DNA of 59,195 nucleotides from an uncultured candidate division Zixibacteria bacterium (GTDB taxonomy: Bacteria; Zixibacteria; MSB-5A5; SM1-73). Both the position numbers and the translations under genes were made by a program. How positions within the stretch are numbered: the stretch's first letter is position 1; every line of letters starts with the position of its first letter. This document shows, piece by piece, positions 16,677-24,920 of the stretch. A model generated the notes under the pieces. It saw only the letters and a list, made by a program, of their open reading frames with translations, was not told where the DNA came from and searched no databases. The DNA is taken from the NCBI GenBank assembly GCA_903908285.1, contig CAIVRH010000044.1:1-59195 (forward strand), in the 5' to 3' direction.

Positions 16677-17870
16677 ATGGATTTCAAATTACCGTTCAAA
16701 ATAACTTTTTGGAAAGTGGTATTACTTTTGATCTGGCTGGCCGGGTTGGTGGCCGCCATCATCCGTGTTTTCGGCGGCCTGGGGGCTTCCACCAATTTAA
16801 GCGATAAATTTCCCTGGGGATTGTGGGTCGGCTTCGACGTCATCTGCGGAGTGGGTCTGGCAGCCGGGGGATTTACCATCGCCGCCGCGGTCTACGTGTT
16901 CCATGTGAAGCGATTCTATCCGGTCTTAAAGCCCACCATCCTCACCGCATTTTTAGGGTATGTGTTGGTGATCGTGGGGCTCTTGTTCGACGTGGGGCGG
17001 CCGGACCGGATATATAACCCGCTCTTTATGGGAAATCTGCACTCGCCGCTTTTTGAAGTGGCCATGTGCGTAATGTTCTATACCACGGTTCTGTTCTTCG
17101 AGTTCAGCCCCAATATCTTTCAGAGATTAGGCTGGGCCGGACCGAAAAGATGGATCACCAAGGTGACCGTTCCCTTGGTCATTCTGGGAGTGATCCTTTC
17201 CACCATGCACCAATCATCCTTAGGCTCTTTGTTTTTGATCATGCCCGAGAAAATGTATATTTTCTGGTATTCGGCTTCACTGCCGTTTCTGTTCTATGTT
17301 TCGGCCATTGCCGCGGGATGCGCCATGGTGATATTCGAATCGCATTTGAGCTTCCGGGCTTTCGGCCATCGCTTGAAAGATGACGTGATCGCCGATATCG
17401 GAAGAATCCTGTTGGTGGTTTTGGTGATGTACCTGTTGATGAAGATCTACGATTTCACCTCACGCGGGGTATGGTCATACTTGTTCATCCCCCGGATGGA
17501 AACTTACCTCTTCTGGCTGGAAGCATTAGCCGGAATAATCGTTCCCATCATCCTGCTTTCCATTCGAAAGGTCCGGCTGAGTAATCCAGGGTTATATGCC
17601 GTTTCTGTTTTAACCATCAGTGGATTTATGCTTAACCGTTTGAATGTAGCTACCACCAGCTTCATCGCCTCCTCCGGGGTCCATTATTTCCCCGCCTGGA
17701 GTGAGATTGCCATCACCGTAGCTTTGGTTGCCACCGGATTCTTTGTCTTTGCCATGGCAGCCAGGTATTTGCCCGTCTTCGAGGAGCCGGAGGCGCATGG
17801 TCCCGCCAAACCGGCGGCTTACTATACGGATGAAGCTTTACAGCTGGAGACTACGGATCTTAGTTCTTGA
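16677..17870 (+). CDS. HybB/NrfD-family quinone-interacting membrane subunit
   Basis: This is a 397-aa polytopic protein with about ten transmembrane helices, of the NrfD/PsrC superfamily, HybB branch (STMHQSSLGSLFLIM is a HybB hallmark). These subunits oxidise or reduce menaquinone in partnership with a four-cluster ferredoxin such as the preceding gene product. No hydrogenase, molybdoenzyme or cytochrome catalytic subunit lies in the operon; only GcvH-like proteins do, so the electron donor or acceptor is unknown. An in-frame TTG lies at 16671; the ATG at 16677 is taken as start, with a weak GAAAGTGAG site. Confidence 0.9.
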   Translation: MDFKLPFKITFWKVVLLLIWLAGLVAAIIRVFGGLGASTNLSDKFPWGLWVGFDVICGVGLAAGGFTIAAAVYVFHVKRFYPVLKPTILTAFLGYVLVIVGLLFDVGRPDRIYNPLFMGNLHSPLFEVAMCVMFYTTVLFFEFSPNIFQRLGWAGPKRWITKVTVPLVILGVILSTMHQSSLGSLFLIMPEKMYIFWYSASLPFLFYVSAIAAGCAMVIFESHLSFRAFGHRLKDDVIADIGRILLVVLVMYLLMKIYDFTSRGVWSYLFIPRMETYLFWLEALAGIIVPIILLSIRKVRLSNPGLYAVSVLTISGFMLNRLNVATTSFIASSGVHYFPAWSEIAITVALVATGFFVFAMAARYLPVFEEPEAHGPAKPAAYYTDEALQLETTDLSS

Positions 17871-17895
17871 GCAGTCTAAGGACGGAGATAAAGGT

Positions 17896-18726
17896 ATGGA
17901 AAGGAAACTAGTCAAAAATAACCGGAGCTCTGCCGACGAGAAATCGGATCGCTGCATCTGGATGATGGCCGGGGTGATCTCTTTCAAACTCTGCCCGCTC
18001 AACTTTGACTGCGAGAGATGCGATTTCGACCGGGTGATGAGAGCCCAGGCCAAGCCGACCGGGCTTAAGGCCAGGGTAAAGAAGCATGCCTCATTTGACC
18101 GCCCTTCACCCGAAGCCGCTTCCGCCATCCCAAGTGAATCCGAAGAGACTTTCTTCACCTACGCAGTTGGGGAAATGGACGAGCACGTATACGTTCATCC
18201 AACTCATTTGTGGGCCAAGCGCGAATATGGCCATACCTGGAAGATCGGCGTGGATAATCTGATGGCTTATATCCTCCCTCCCCCGGTTAAAGTAGAGATG
18301 TATCCGCCGGAGCACCAGATCATACAAGAGGAGGTTTTCGGAAGGATATCCACCGAAGCCGGTACCGTTTTCATCACCTCCCCCCTTTCCGGACAAATTG
18401 TAAAGATCAATTCCCGGTTGAACCGGGAGCCGGAACTGTTGCAGACCGATCCGTGGGGAGAAGGATGGCTGGCCATGATAGAATGGGTGCAGGATGGCTC
18501 CGAGCTGGAGAAGCTTTACGCCGGATCGCAAACCGTACGCTTTCTGAAGGAAGAGGCACAAAACCTGAAATTGTTGCTCAAGTTCCGGGGCATTCCGGCC
18601 AACCCGATCGGACCTACCCTGCCGGATGGGGGCTCCAAGATCAGCTTTCTGCACCAGATTCTGCCGCCCAAGCTGTGTTTACATCTGGTGCGGGAATTGA
18701 TAGTGTCGGGAAAAGAGATCTGGTAA
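17896..18726 (+). CDS. soluble GcvH-like protein with N-terminal Cys motif
   Basis: This is a 276-aa protein without a membrane helix. Residues 16-45 hold a compact Cys motif (CIWMMAGVISFKLC, then CERCDFD), which looks like a metal-binding or redox module. The GcvH-like domain follows (about 90-195: VHPTHLWAKREYGHTW, SPLSGQIVKINSRLN, GWLAMIEW) with no lysine at the lipoylation position, and a C-terminal tail again carries LPDGG. The frame is open upstream inside the preceding gene, but GGAG at 17884-17887 fits the ATG at 17896. It closes the operon 25 bases after the HybB-like gene and may connect the membrane module to a soluble partner. Confidence 0.75.
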   Translation: MERKLVKNNRSSADEKSDRCIWMMAGVISFKLCPLNFDCERCDFDRVMRAQAKPTGLKARVKKHASFDRPSPEAASAIPSESEETFFTYAVGEMDEHVYVHPTHLWAKREYGHTWKIGVDNLMAYILPPPVKVEMYPPEHQIIQEEVFGRISTEAGTVFITSPLSGQIVKINSRLNREPELLQTDPWGEGWLAMIEWVQDGSELEKLYAGSQTVRFLKEEAQNLKLLLKFRGIPANPIGPTLPDGGSKISFLHQILPPKLCLHLVRELIVSGKEIW

Positions 18727-18761
18727 ATTTGCAATAGAACGTTTTGATAGTTGTAAAATAG

Positions 18762-18793
18762 CCCCCTTCCCAACGGAAGGGGGTTGTTTTTTT
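18762..18793 (+). terminator. Rho-independent terminator of the redox operon
   Basis: CCCCCTTCC (18762-18770), CAAC loop, GGAAGGGGG (18775-18783), then TTGTTTTTTT. A 9-bp perfect GC-rich stem with a T tract, 36 bases after the last stop codon. Confidence 0.9.
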
Positions 18794-19362
18794 GTAATCC
18801 TCCTTCCCTTGACGGGAGGTGGAGATGGGCTTCCTCTCCCTTGACGGGAGAGGATTAAGGTGAGGGTGAAAGTAAGTTCAAAGTTCAAAATTCAAAATGC
18901 AAAGTGCAAAATTTCAATTCAAAAATTAAAAATAGACTACTTAGACTGACTGGTGATTCTGCCGCTTCTGATGCATCTGATACTTCTGAAGTTGAATTTT
19001 ATTTTTTTCTCACTTTTCCTCCAAGCAATTCAAGGTTAATGACTGCGTACAAATTTCGATGAATAGTTGGCGCAAATTAGAGTTAAAGGTTTTAGATTCT
19101 CAGCCGTAGGCTGATCCGCCTCTGGCGGAAAAATTAAAAGCAATTCTTCGATTCCTAAGAATTTGTGTTCATGCAAAAACATTAGCCCCTCTACTTATTA
19201 GGAGGGTGTCCTTTTCACCACCAAAGTGCTACAGAATTTGCTTTTTGTGGGGAGAGAGTATACGTGTTAGATTTAAATATATAGTGTCAGGATTCTAAAA
19301 GCTCTTAATCTACAGACTTTGTTAATATACAAGCGCTATTCCGGGTCGGATTGATTAATTTG
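18794..19362. repeat. non-coding stretch with short dispersed and inverted repeats
   Basis: No gene is seen. At 18800-18865 there are CCTCTCCC...GGGAGAGG inverted repeats related to those at 28430, 40600 and 46510-46640. They are followed by a low-complexity run of AAGTTCAAA/AAAATGCAAAG motifs (18872-18930). At 19100-19131 two hairpins lie side by side (TCAGCC...GGCTGA and TCCGCC...GGCGGA). Confidence 0.5.
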
Positions 19363-20481
19363 TTAAGTATAGTAGTCCGCATCTTCATAATAATGAATAA
19401 CGGGCGCTTTAATTGCAGACTGTAATCTCTCAATAATTGATGAATCAGGGTTAATGATGTCCAATTTTTCCACATTGCGAGATCCCGTAAAAACTTGAGA
19501 AAATAAATTGAATGATTCTGCGTCTGCTTCAGGACATGAATAACCATATACAACAATACGTGAACTTGTAATCAGTTCACTTCGCAAGTCGTCCCAAACT
19601 TTATCAATAACTGTTTTCTTAATAAATGTTCCTTTATTAACTAAAGGAGGTATAACGACAGGAAATGTTCTTTCTCCTTTAAAAGTTAATACCTTGGGAA
19701 TTACTAATCTTCTTGATATCATGATGTTCTTGGACTTACTTATGTGCGATAATAATGAGCTTTTTGATGGGTATAAGCTAAACCAATTCAATGAGCCATG
19801 TGGCTTCAGTATCTTTATGCCTTTTGATTTTCGAGTTTTGTGTTTTGGCAAATCAAAAATGTCTGTAGAACCCTCTGTAGGGGCTGTCAATTTATAACTT
19901 TTTGGTGGTAAGCAATAACAGTTTGGAAATTCGAAATAACTTCTAAATTTAGTATATTTATGGGATAAGAAATGCACAGTTTTCTCAGCTTGCAAATCAT
20001 AGTTGTACGAAATTATTGTTAGATCATCTGGTGACTGACAATCATTCAGCAGCTTATTAATAACTTTTGTTAATCTATTCCTCCCAGATATCTTTATTCT
20101 GCCAGTTGATGTAGAAATGAGTTTATTTAAGAATGTTATTAATTTAACTAATAAGTCTTCTGCTTTCTTGGTTGAATCTGAGATAAAAATATCTGTATAA
20201 AGAGTCTTTAATACTTTTTCTAAAGAATCATGAGGCGACTCTTTTGTGCATATATCGTATCCGTATTTTTCTTGGAAATAACTGTTGAGTTCATTCATAA
20301 TAAAGTAGTTCAACCCTCTAGCCCTATTTGAACTTCTGTCTTTTTCTTCTATATAGGAAATATGGTGATTCCAAAAGAAATTCTTATCTAAAGGTGGTAA
20401 ATCAAATCTTAAACCTTTTTTTACAGCATCGGCGAATGTAGCACCAGCACCTATAATAAGACATGTTTTATTGTTATTCAT
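19363..20481 (-). CDS. SIR2-like NADase-type protein, candidate defence effector
   Basis: This is a 372-aa SIR2-family protein. N-terminal LIIGAGATFADA (8-19) is the nucleotide-binding loop. The catalytic Asn is in TIISYNYD (N160) and the His in LKPHGSLNW (H228), matching the SIR2 Asn/His pair used for NAD hydrolysis in Thoeris ThsA and related effectors. A C-terminal Rossmann-like segment VVYGYSCPEADAESF (310-324) is typical of the SIR2_2 family. No SLOG or other sensor domain is attached. Codon use is AT-rich compared with core genes here, suggesting transfer. It is the last gene of the TM/TIR/unknown/SIR2 set, 163 bases after the third gene. The ribosome-binding site is weak. NAD depletion is inferred from the family. 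Confidence 0.75.
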   Translation of the reverse strand: MNNNKTCLIIGAGATFADAVKKGLRFDLPPLDKNFFWNHHISYIEEKDRSSNRARGLNYFIMNELNSYFQEKYGYDICTKESPHDSLEKVLKTLYTDIFISDSTKKAEDLLVKLITFLNKLISTSTGRIKISGRNRLTKVINKLLNDCQSPDDLTIISYNYDLQAEKTVHFLSHKYTKFRSYFEFPNCYCLPPKSYKLTAPTEGSTDIFDLPKHKTRKSKGIKILKPHGSLNWFSLYPSKSSLLSHISKSKNIMISRRLVIPKVLTFKGERTFPVVIPPLVNKGTFIKKTVIDKVWDDLRSELITSSRIVVYGYSCPEADAESFNLFSQVFTGSRNVEKLDIINPDSSIIERLQSAIKAPVIHYYEDADYYT

Positions 20482-20644
20482 TTTATTTACTGCCTGAATA
20501 TGGTAGTATGGTCTTATATAAATCCATTCTTAGGTTTTTATACCCAAAAAAGCGCTTCGAGGAAAGTTGTATAATCTTTATGTCATGAGCTTAAGGGCTA
20601 TTGACATGCGGACCGTATGCCACCCGGTGGATGTGCTGGTTCGC

Positions 20645-21163
20645 TCAGCCCATCCTCTGAAGCTTATATTCATCGCTTAGTCTGTGCTCTAGTTTACGCA
20701 TTAGCTTCCGAAGGTGAGCCCAGTCATCAAGGAGTTCCTGGTACTTGGGGTACTTCCCTTGCAGTTCGAACCATGATTGCTTTCCACGATCCTGCTGTTC
20801 CCACCATGCTCGAAAATCTGCCTGCCACTTCTCAAGAAAAGGTCGAAGAACATCCGCAAGAAGATCGTGGATCAAGATGCCAAGGTGACTTTGATTCTTC
20901 TCCTTCAGCTTGCCAACCGGGAAGTCTTTCATGATTTGCCTGGCTTCTTGAAAGAACGCATGCAACGAGGAGAGGCTTTCTACAATCACTTCACCCGAAA
21001 AATCACTGCTTGTTTCATCCCGCCGTTTCCCTGAAACTGCTACTCGCGTAACAATCTCAGTGTACAACTGCCATGCGCACTGTCTATCTTGTTCGGACAA
21101 TTTACCCCCTAATTTGATCACTCCGAAATTGATAGTAAAATTACCCTCTGATATTTCTGGCAT
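20645..21163 (-). CDS. unknown helical protein of the TIR-SIR2 locus
   Basis: This is a 172-aa protein of no family I can name. It lacks a signal peptide or membrane helix. After a short N-terminal strand segment (NFTINFGVIKLGG) it is predicted mostly alpha-helical and charged, Trp-rich in the middle (FLEKWQADFRAWWEQQD), with a C-terminal pair of helices (LDDWAHLRKLMRKLEHRL). It starts after GGAGATC with ATG, only 23 bases downstream of the TIR gene, so the two are probably co-translated. Its place between a TIR enzyme and a SIR2 effector suggests an adaptor or sensor, but that is inference. Confidence 0.75.
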   Translation of the reverse strand: MPEISEGNFTINFGVIKLGGKLSEQDRQCAWQLYTEIVTRVAVSGKRRDETSSDFSGEVIVESLSSLHAFFQEARQIMKDFPVGKLKEKNQSHLGILIHDLLADVLRPFLEKWQADFRAWWEQQDRGKQSWFELQGKYPKYQELLDDWAHLRKLMRKLEHRLSDEYKLQRMG

Positions 21164-21186
21164 CTTTTGATCTCCGAATTAGCAAT

Positions 21187-21792
21187 TTACGAATTCGCTC
21201 TTCTCATAGGTCTACTTAGATCATAATTGCAGCTAACTCTGTCATTGTACGTCGCATCAATCAGGAAGGAGAGTGTATCGGGGTCGCTCATTATCCTGTT
21301 CCAGTCAACTACAGACACCTTGGCATCCTTTTTCAGCAGGTTGTCGATGATTCGGGGAGGCATATAAGGAAACAGTGAGTCACACTCTGTTCTATTGTCA
21401 ATCGATTTCCAGTTAGTGATATCTGGATACACTCTTTCCTTCTCACCTAGGTGTACGGCTATGTGGTTAGTACAATTTACTATAGGTAGATTCACAACAA
21501 GGATGCCGGATTTTTTATTCACCCTGCCATCGTACATGCTTGAATAGATTTCCCAATCAACATGCTTACGGTTCCGTGTCTCTGTTCCGACTAGCAAGAT
21601 CGTCACGGTTGAATCCTGCAAGTATTCGTCACGAATTATTTCTCTGATTGTCGAGTCATCTAAGTCATCATCGATATCACCAGTGTCAACCGAATGGTCT
21701 AGAAATATATCATAGAGATTGTTGAAGAATAGTAACTGTTCCTTGTAATACTGATCATTGGCATGATGAAAGCTAATGAATACTTTATGCAC
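21187..21792 (-). CDS. TIR-like (DUF1863/ThsB-type) protein
   Basis: This is a 201-aa TIR-like protein. It begins KVFISFHHANDQYYKEQL, the beta-A strand and box 1 of the ThsB/MTH538 TIR family (PF08937). It continues with TIREIIRDEYLQDSTVTILLVGTETRNRKHVDWEI, where E81 occupies the position of the catalytic Glu. ThsB-type TIRs make a cyclic-ADP-ribose-like signal from NAD that activates a SIR2 or membrane effector. The start is GTG at 21792 with an ideal AAGGAGGT site. It lies second in the cluster, downstream of a three-helix membrane protein and upstream of the unknown and SIR2 genes. Confidence 0.8.
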   Translation of the reverse strand: MHKVFISFHHANDQYYKEQLLFFNNLYDIFLDHSVDTGDIDDDLDDSTIREIIRDEYLQDSTVTILLVGTETRNRKHVDWEIYSSMYDGRVNKKSGILVVNLPIVNCTNHIAVHLGEKERVYPDITNWKSIDNRTECDSLFPYMPPRIIDNLLKKDAKVSVVDWNRIMSDPDTLSFLIDATYNDRVSCNYDLSRPMRRANS

Positions 21793-21959
21793 TGCGTTAC
21801 CTCCTTCGAAACTGCTTTACTAATTGCATGTATCCAGATAAACCGGCTTTCGGGTTTTGCTTCCAGATAAAACGCTATGTGTAAATTCACATAAACATTG
21901 ATGTTAGGAGGCTGTAGTCAAAACCTACGGCTTAAGTTATTTGTTAGACAGCACATCAG

Positions 21960-22412
21960 TTACTTCCAAATGATGTAGGTTATTATCAATATCCCCAACG
22001 AGGCAATTCCCAAGTGTAGTATCACCCAAAGTCCAAAAAGATCAAATTTGTTCATCAAAGGATGTCTTTTACGCGTTATAGAATCTGCTTTCTTCTTGAG
22101 TTCCATGATATTAGTAGTTGGCAGCAACTTTTCTAGAGCATCTCTATATTGACGAGCACGCTCCATGTGGAACCAGAAACGTTCATGGTGTTTGGCACTG
22201 AGCAATGCACCAAATAAACCCACTAGAACCAGAAATGCAGATAACGGGATGTCTGCAACTGTGAGTTGAGCATCGAGGGCGATAATACCAAGGAGACCTG
22301 CAGAAATAGCTATGATAATGTTGGTAGCTGTTGCACGTTGATCTTCCTGATGGCGACCTTCTGCTCTATGATCCTGATATAACCCCCAAAGAATGTCGGT
22401 ATCCTCTGCCAA
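21960..22412 (-). CDS. small three-helix membrane protein of the TIR-SIR2 locus
   Basis: This is a 150-aa membrane protein. A charged N-terminal helix (1-29) is followed by a transmembrane hairpin (about 30-47 and 55-73), a cytoplasmic helical segment with KHHERFWFHMERARQYRDALEKLLP (74-98), and a third membrane helix (125-148). The layout resembles small SLATT/RipA-like membrane proteins that accompany nucleotide-signalling defence systems, without a firm match. The frame is open to a TTG at 22448, but AAAGGAGA lies seven bases before a TTG at 22412, which is chosen. It is the first gene after the consensus promoter at 22603-22630. Confidence 0.7.
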   Translation of the reverse strand: MAEDTDILWGLYQDHRAEGRHQEDQRATATNIIIAISAGLLGIIALDAQLTVADIPLSAFLVLVGLFGALLSAKHHERFWFHMERARQYRDALEKLLPTTNIMELKKKADSITRKRHPLMNKFDLFGLWVILHLGIASLGILIITYIIWK

Positions 22413-22602
22413 GAAAACTCTCCTTTTGTTGTTTAACGATAATTTCAAGGTTTCTATAAATCTGTAAAGAGATACTGCTCTTTTCTATTTATACATTGAC
22501 TTCAAAGTGTCAGTCACCACTATTCCCGGAACGAGCAAGAATAAGCTCCCGACGCAGCATATAAAGCCCACAATCATGTAAATCCACTATGTATGCATAT
22601 TT

Positions 22603-22672
22603 ATTATAGTTATTTGTGCAATTTTGTCAACCCTAAATTTGAATTATTTATTGGATTATACTGAATAGGGGA
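22603..22672 (-). promoter_or_regulatory. consensus promoter of the TIR-SIR2 locus, in a dispersed repeat
   Basis: Minus-strand TTGACA (22630-22625), 16-bp spacer, TATAAT (22608-22603): a perfect -35/-10 pair with about 185 nt of leader to the TTG start at 22412. Bases 22616-22672 are repeated with modest divergence at 24004-24060 and 28355-28410, so the promoter is part of a repeat family. No gene was recognised in the rest of 22413-22797. Confidence 0.75.
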
Positions 22673-22797
22673 AAGTATGAAAGGGAAATTTCCCGCCTGT
22701 GGTGGTTCGACCGTGCGTCCAACGCCCTGGCTGACAGGTTCGCGGGTTCTTTTTCCGCGCATCCTTGTCCAGCCCGATGTTATGTGATTCTGAACTT

Positions 22798-23700
22798 TTA
22801 TTCTAAACCGTAGACCTGTCTGGGCGTAAGGTAGTCAGGAAATTTATCGATAATTGCCCTTCGAGATAAATAGCAGAAATGGCATTCATCTATATATCCT
22901 GTCTTTGGCATCACACCTAACTCTTTTACAAATTCTGCCGGTCCTCCTCGAATGAGCGGACCGCAAATAGGATGGGAGTTAAAGCGATAGTTTGAGATGA
23001 TTTCGGAAAGAGGCGTCATCCACATATTGCCGATGCTGATCCCTTGACAGATCTGGACATTCCCATATGGGTCGACATGTACCCGGGAAGGCGACTCAAG
23101 ATCCTCGTAGGGGCATTCACACAACTCTTTCCATGGCCTGAGAGGAAGATTTTCAGATAGCTTTTCAACCGCTCGCCCTCTGAACTTAGCTCCTCCGCCA
23201 ACGATAGGACGTCCCTTGCCTTCCGCAATTGAATGTGGTTGTATAACCTTCGGTGGCTCTATACAAATTGGTGAAGCCTCAATGCCAAGTCTCCTTGCAA
23301 CAGATAAAGCAACGGCTGCAGGGTTTTCCGATTCCTCTCCGTAATGAAAAGTATCATTGCTGATATTTAGATACGACACTCCCGATTCTACAAGAGGCCT
23401 TAACCACAATTCAGCATCCTCTTCTGAAGTAGCGCCATAAGCGTTTGTTACCACACCAACCTTAAAGCCTTTCGAACTGGCACGCCTGATGCTTTCATTT
23501 AGTAAAGGAAAGAATAGGAATGGCTCCCCTCCTTCATAGAATATCCAATCAACAGTACCAATTTTTTGAGACTCTTCCAAGACCCTGGTAACCTGGCTTA
23601 TGGTGAAAGTGCCTTGCGATTTAGGACTGCTGTATAGAAAGCAATGATCACATTCGAAGTTGCAAGTGTATGTCAAAATAAAGTGGATTCCGGTTAACAT
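22798..23700 (-). CDS. radical SAM protein with C-terminal cysteine cluster
   Basis: This is a 300-aa radical SAM enzyme. C13-x3-C17-x2-C20 (TCNFECDHC) binds the SAM cluster; EGGEPF (around 55-60) is the GGE motif. The C-terminal part has further cysteines (LCECPYEDL, VQICQGISIGNMW, HPICG, DECHFCY) like a SPASM or twitch domain holding an auxiliary cluster. Such proteins modify peptides or serve as maturases, but no peptide substrate is visible next to it. It is separated from the TIR-SIR2 locus by 385 bases and has its own promoter copy at 23987-24014, so a link to defence is unproven. Confidence 0.85.
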   Translation of the reverse strand: MLTGIHFILTYTCNFECDHCFLYSSPKSQGTFTISQVTRVLEESQKIGTVDWIFYEGGEPFLFFPLLNESIRRASSKGFKVGVVTNAYGATSEEDAELWLRPLVESGVSYLNISNDTFHYGEESENPAAVALSVARRLGIEASPICIEPPKVIQPHSIAEGKGRPIVGGGAKFRGRAVEKLSENLPLRPWKELCECPYEDLESPSRVHVDPYGNVQICQGISIGNMWMTPLSEIISNYRFNSHPICGPLIRGGPAEFVKELGVMPKTGYIDECHFCYLSRRAIIDKFPDYLTPRQVYGLE

Positions 23701-23947
23701 TTTCTATGCTCGCCTCTTTACATGCTATTGTTTATATAGTTTCTTAATAAGACCTATTGGACGCAAAACTGCGGTATAACACACCGTAGTGCATCGAGGC
23801 CTAAGTGTTGCTCTTCCAATAAGATAAACCGGTTAAATGATTAGGAAAATAAGTATAGATCATAGTATTTCGCACATCGTTACAATTACCCGACAATCTA
23901 ACTTTGGATCCATGGGACCGATGATACCCCTTGATATTTTGATCGTA

Positions 23948-24060
23948 ACCCGATTTCTCACGAAATCCATTGTGTTTATATGACACATAATAATCGTTTA
24001 GGTAATTTTGTCAACTTTAAATTTGAATCAATCATTCGATAATACTGCATTGGGGAAATT
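23948..24060 (-). promoter_or_regulatory. promoter-containing dispersed repeat upstream of the radical SAM gene
   Basis: Minus-strand TTGACA (24014-24009), 16-bp spacer, TATTAT (23992-23987). The surrounding ~110 bases match 28282-28408 (including a CGATTTC-N4-GAAATC hairpin downstream of the -10) and, over the -35 side, 22616-22672. Confidence 0.65.
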
Positions 24061-24283
24061 TCGACATGATTTTAAAGCCCCTCTCTTTGTAAGAGACTGT
24101 GTCACAATTGTGTTTTGACTTTGCAGCCGCCCGTATGGGCGTAAATAGTTTTCGCAGACTAAAGTCTGCGGCTACAAAAAACCGAGTTATGACACACTCT
24201 CGTAATAGCGGGGTTAGGGGATGAGTTCAGAGAGATCCAATCCGTATATTCTCCTAACACAAATTACAATTTCGTTATTCATA

Positions 24284-24360
24284 CTGAGCTTCGAAGTATT
24301 TATGCTGAGCTTCGAAGTATTTATGCTGAGCTTCGAAGGGTTTATCCTGAGCCTCGAAGG
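24284..24360. repeat. tandem repeat, 21-bp period
   Basis: Three full units and one partial unit of CTGAGCTTCGAAG(T/G)(A/G)TTTAT, with a TTCGAA palindrome in each. Two related units lie at 27317-27350. Confidence 0.85.
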
Positions 24361-24382
24361 ACAACTTGGTTAGTGAAGAAGT

Positions 24383-24747
24383 ACAACTTCAGTGGTGAAT
24401 AGGATGGTGGAGGGATTAGTGAGGAGAGTAATATAAGCAAAGTGCAGGTAAACGCTTCCTGCAATCACAAAATGAGTCGTAGGGACAGCCCCTGCGGCTG
24501 TCCTCTTTAGAGTAAGGACAGGGACATGCCCTGTCCCTACGAAACTGACAATATATATTTTCCCCCATAAGACAATTTCGATACAACTTCAGTGGTGAAA
24601 AGGATAGGGGGAGGATTGGTGAGGAGGTAATAGAAGCATAGTGCAGGTGAACCGTTTCCTGCAATCACAAAATGAGAGCCGTAGGGACAGCCCCTGTGGC
24701 TGTCCTCTTTAGAGTAAGGACAGGGACATGCCCTGTCCCTACGAAAC
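24383..24747. repeat. two ~163-bp direct repeats (family A)
   Basis: 24383-24545 and 24583-24747 are about 90% alike. Each ends in an inverted repeat (GTAGGGACAG ... CTGTCCCTAC with an inner GGACAGGGACATG). A third, partial copy lies at 27276-27465. No protein-coding content was recognised. Confidence 0.85.
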
Positions 24748-24752
24748 ACCCA

Positions 24753-24920
24753 TTCCCGGACTTTGCAATTGATAAAAAATTGCATTTTGCAAGTCCAGGA
24801 AGTCCAGCAAGTCCGGGTGATGAAAAAAAAAGAAAACCCATCACCCCCAAGCCCCCCATCCCCCCCAACGCTCCTGCGCTACCTTTGCCGGCAGAAGACT
24901 TTTGGCTCCTGCCCTACGGG
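24753..24920. repeat. 3'-flanking repeat (family B), copy 1
   Basis: This matches 27667-27824 with interruptions. Shared features are the TTCCCGGACTTTGCAA start, a run of CCCCCAAGCCCCCCATCCCC, and a GCCGGCAG...CTGCCCTACGG end. Copy 1 ends at the base before the stop codon of the DUF2846 gene; copy 2 ends 23 bases before the stop of the GIY-YIG gene. Confidence 0.75.

Noticed and set aside
15856-17870. Hydrogenase-2 operon (HybA/HybB)
   Set aside because: No large or small NiFe subunit or maturation genes are present; only the electron-transfer subunits resemble it.
14492-18726. Glycine cleavage system H proteins
   Set aside because: No gcvT, gcvP or lipoate ligase nearby, the lipoylation lysine is not consistently present, and membrane anchors are attached, so a glycine cleavage role is not supported.
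22690-22775. tRNA-like pieces (GGTTCGA and CAGGTTCGCGGGTTC)
   Set aside because: No acceptor stem or anticodon arm can be folded around them, and the spacing does not fit a tRNA.
22798-23700. Radical SAM gene as part of the TIR-SIR2 operon
   Set aside because: A 385-base gap and a separate promoter copy at 23987-24014 separate it; any link is speculative.
24284-24360. Tandem 21-mers that could suggest a CRISPR array
   Set aside because: Units are directly adjacent without unique spacers and no cas gene is near.
24480-24745. Inverted repeats that could be ends of an insertion sequence
   Set aside because: No transposase frame lies between or beside them; they are internal to a non-coding repeat.
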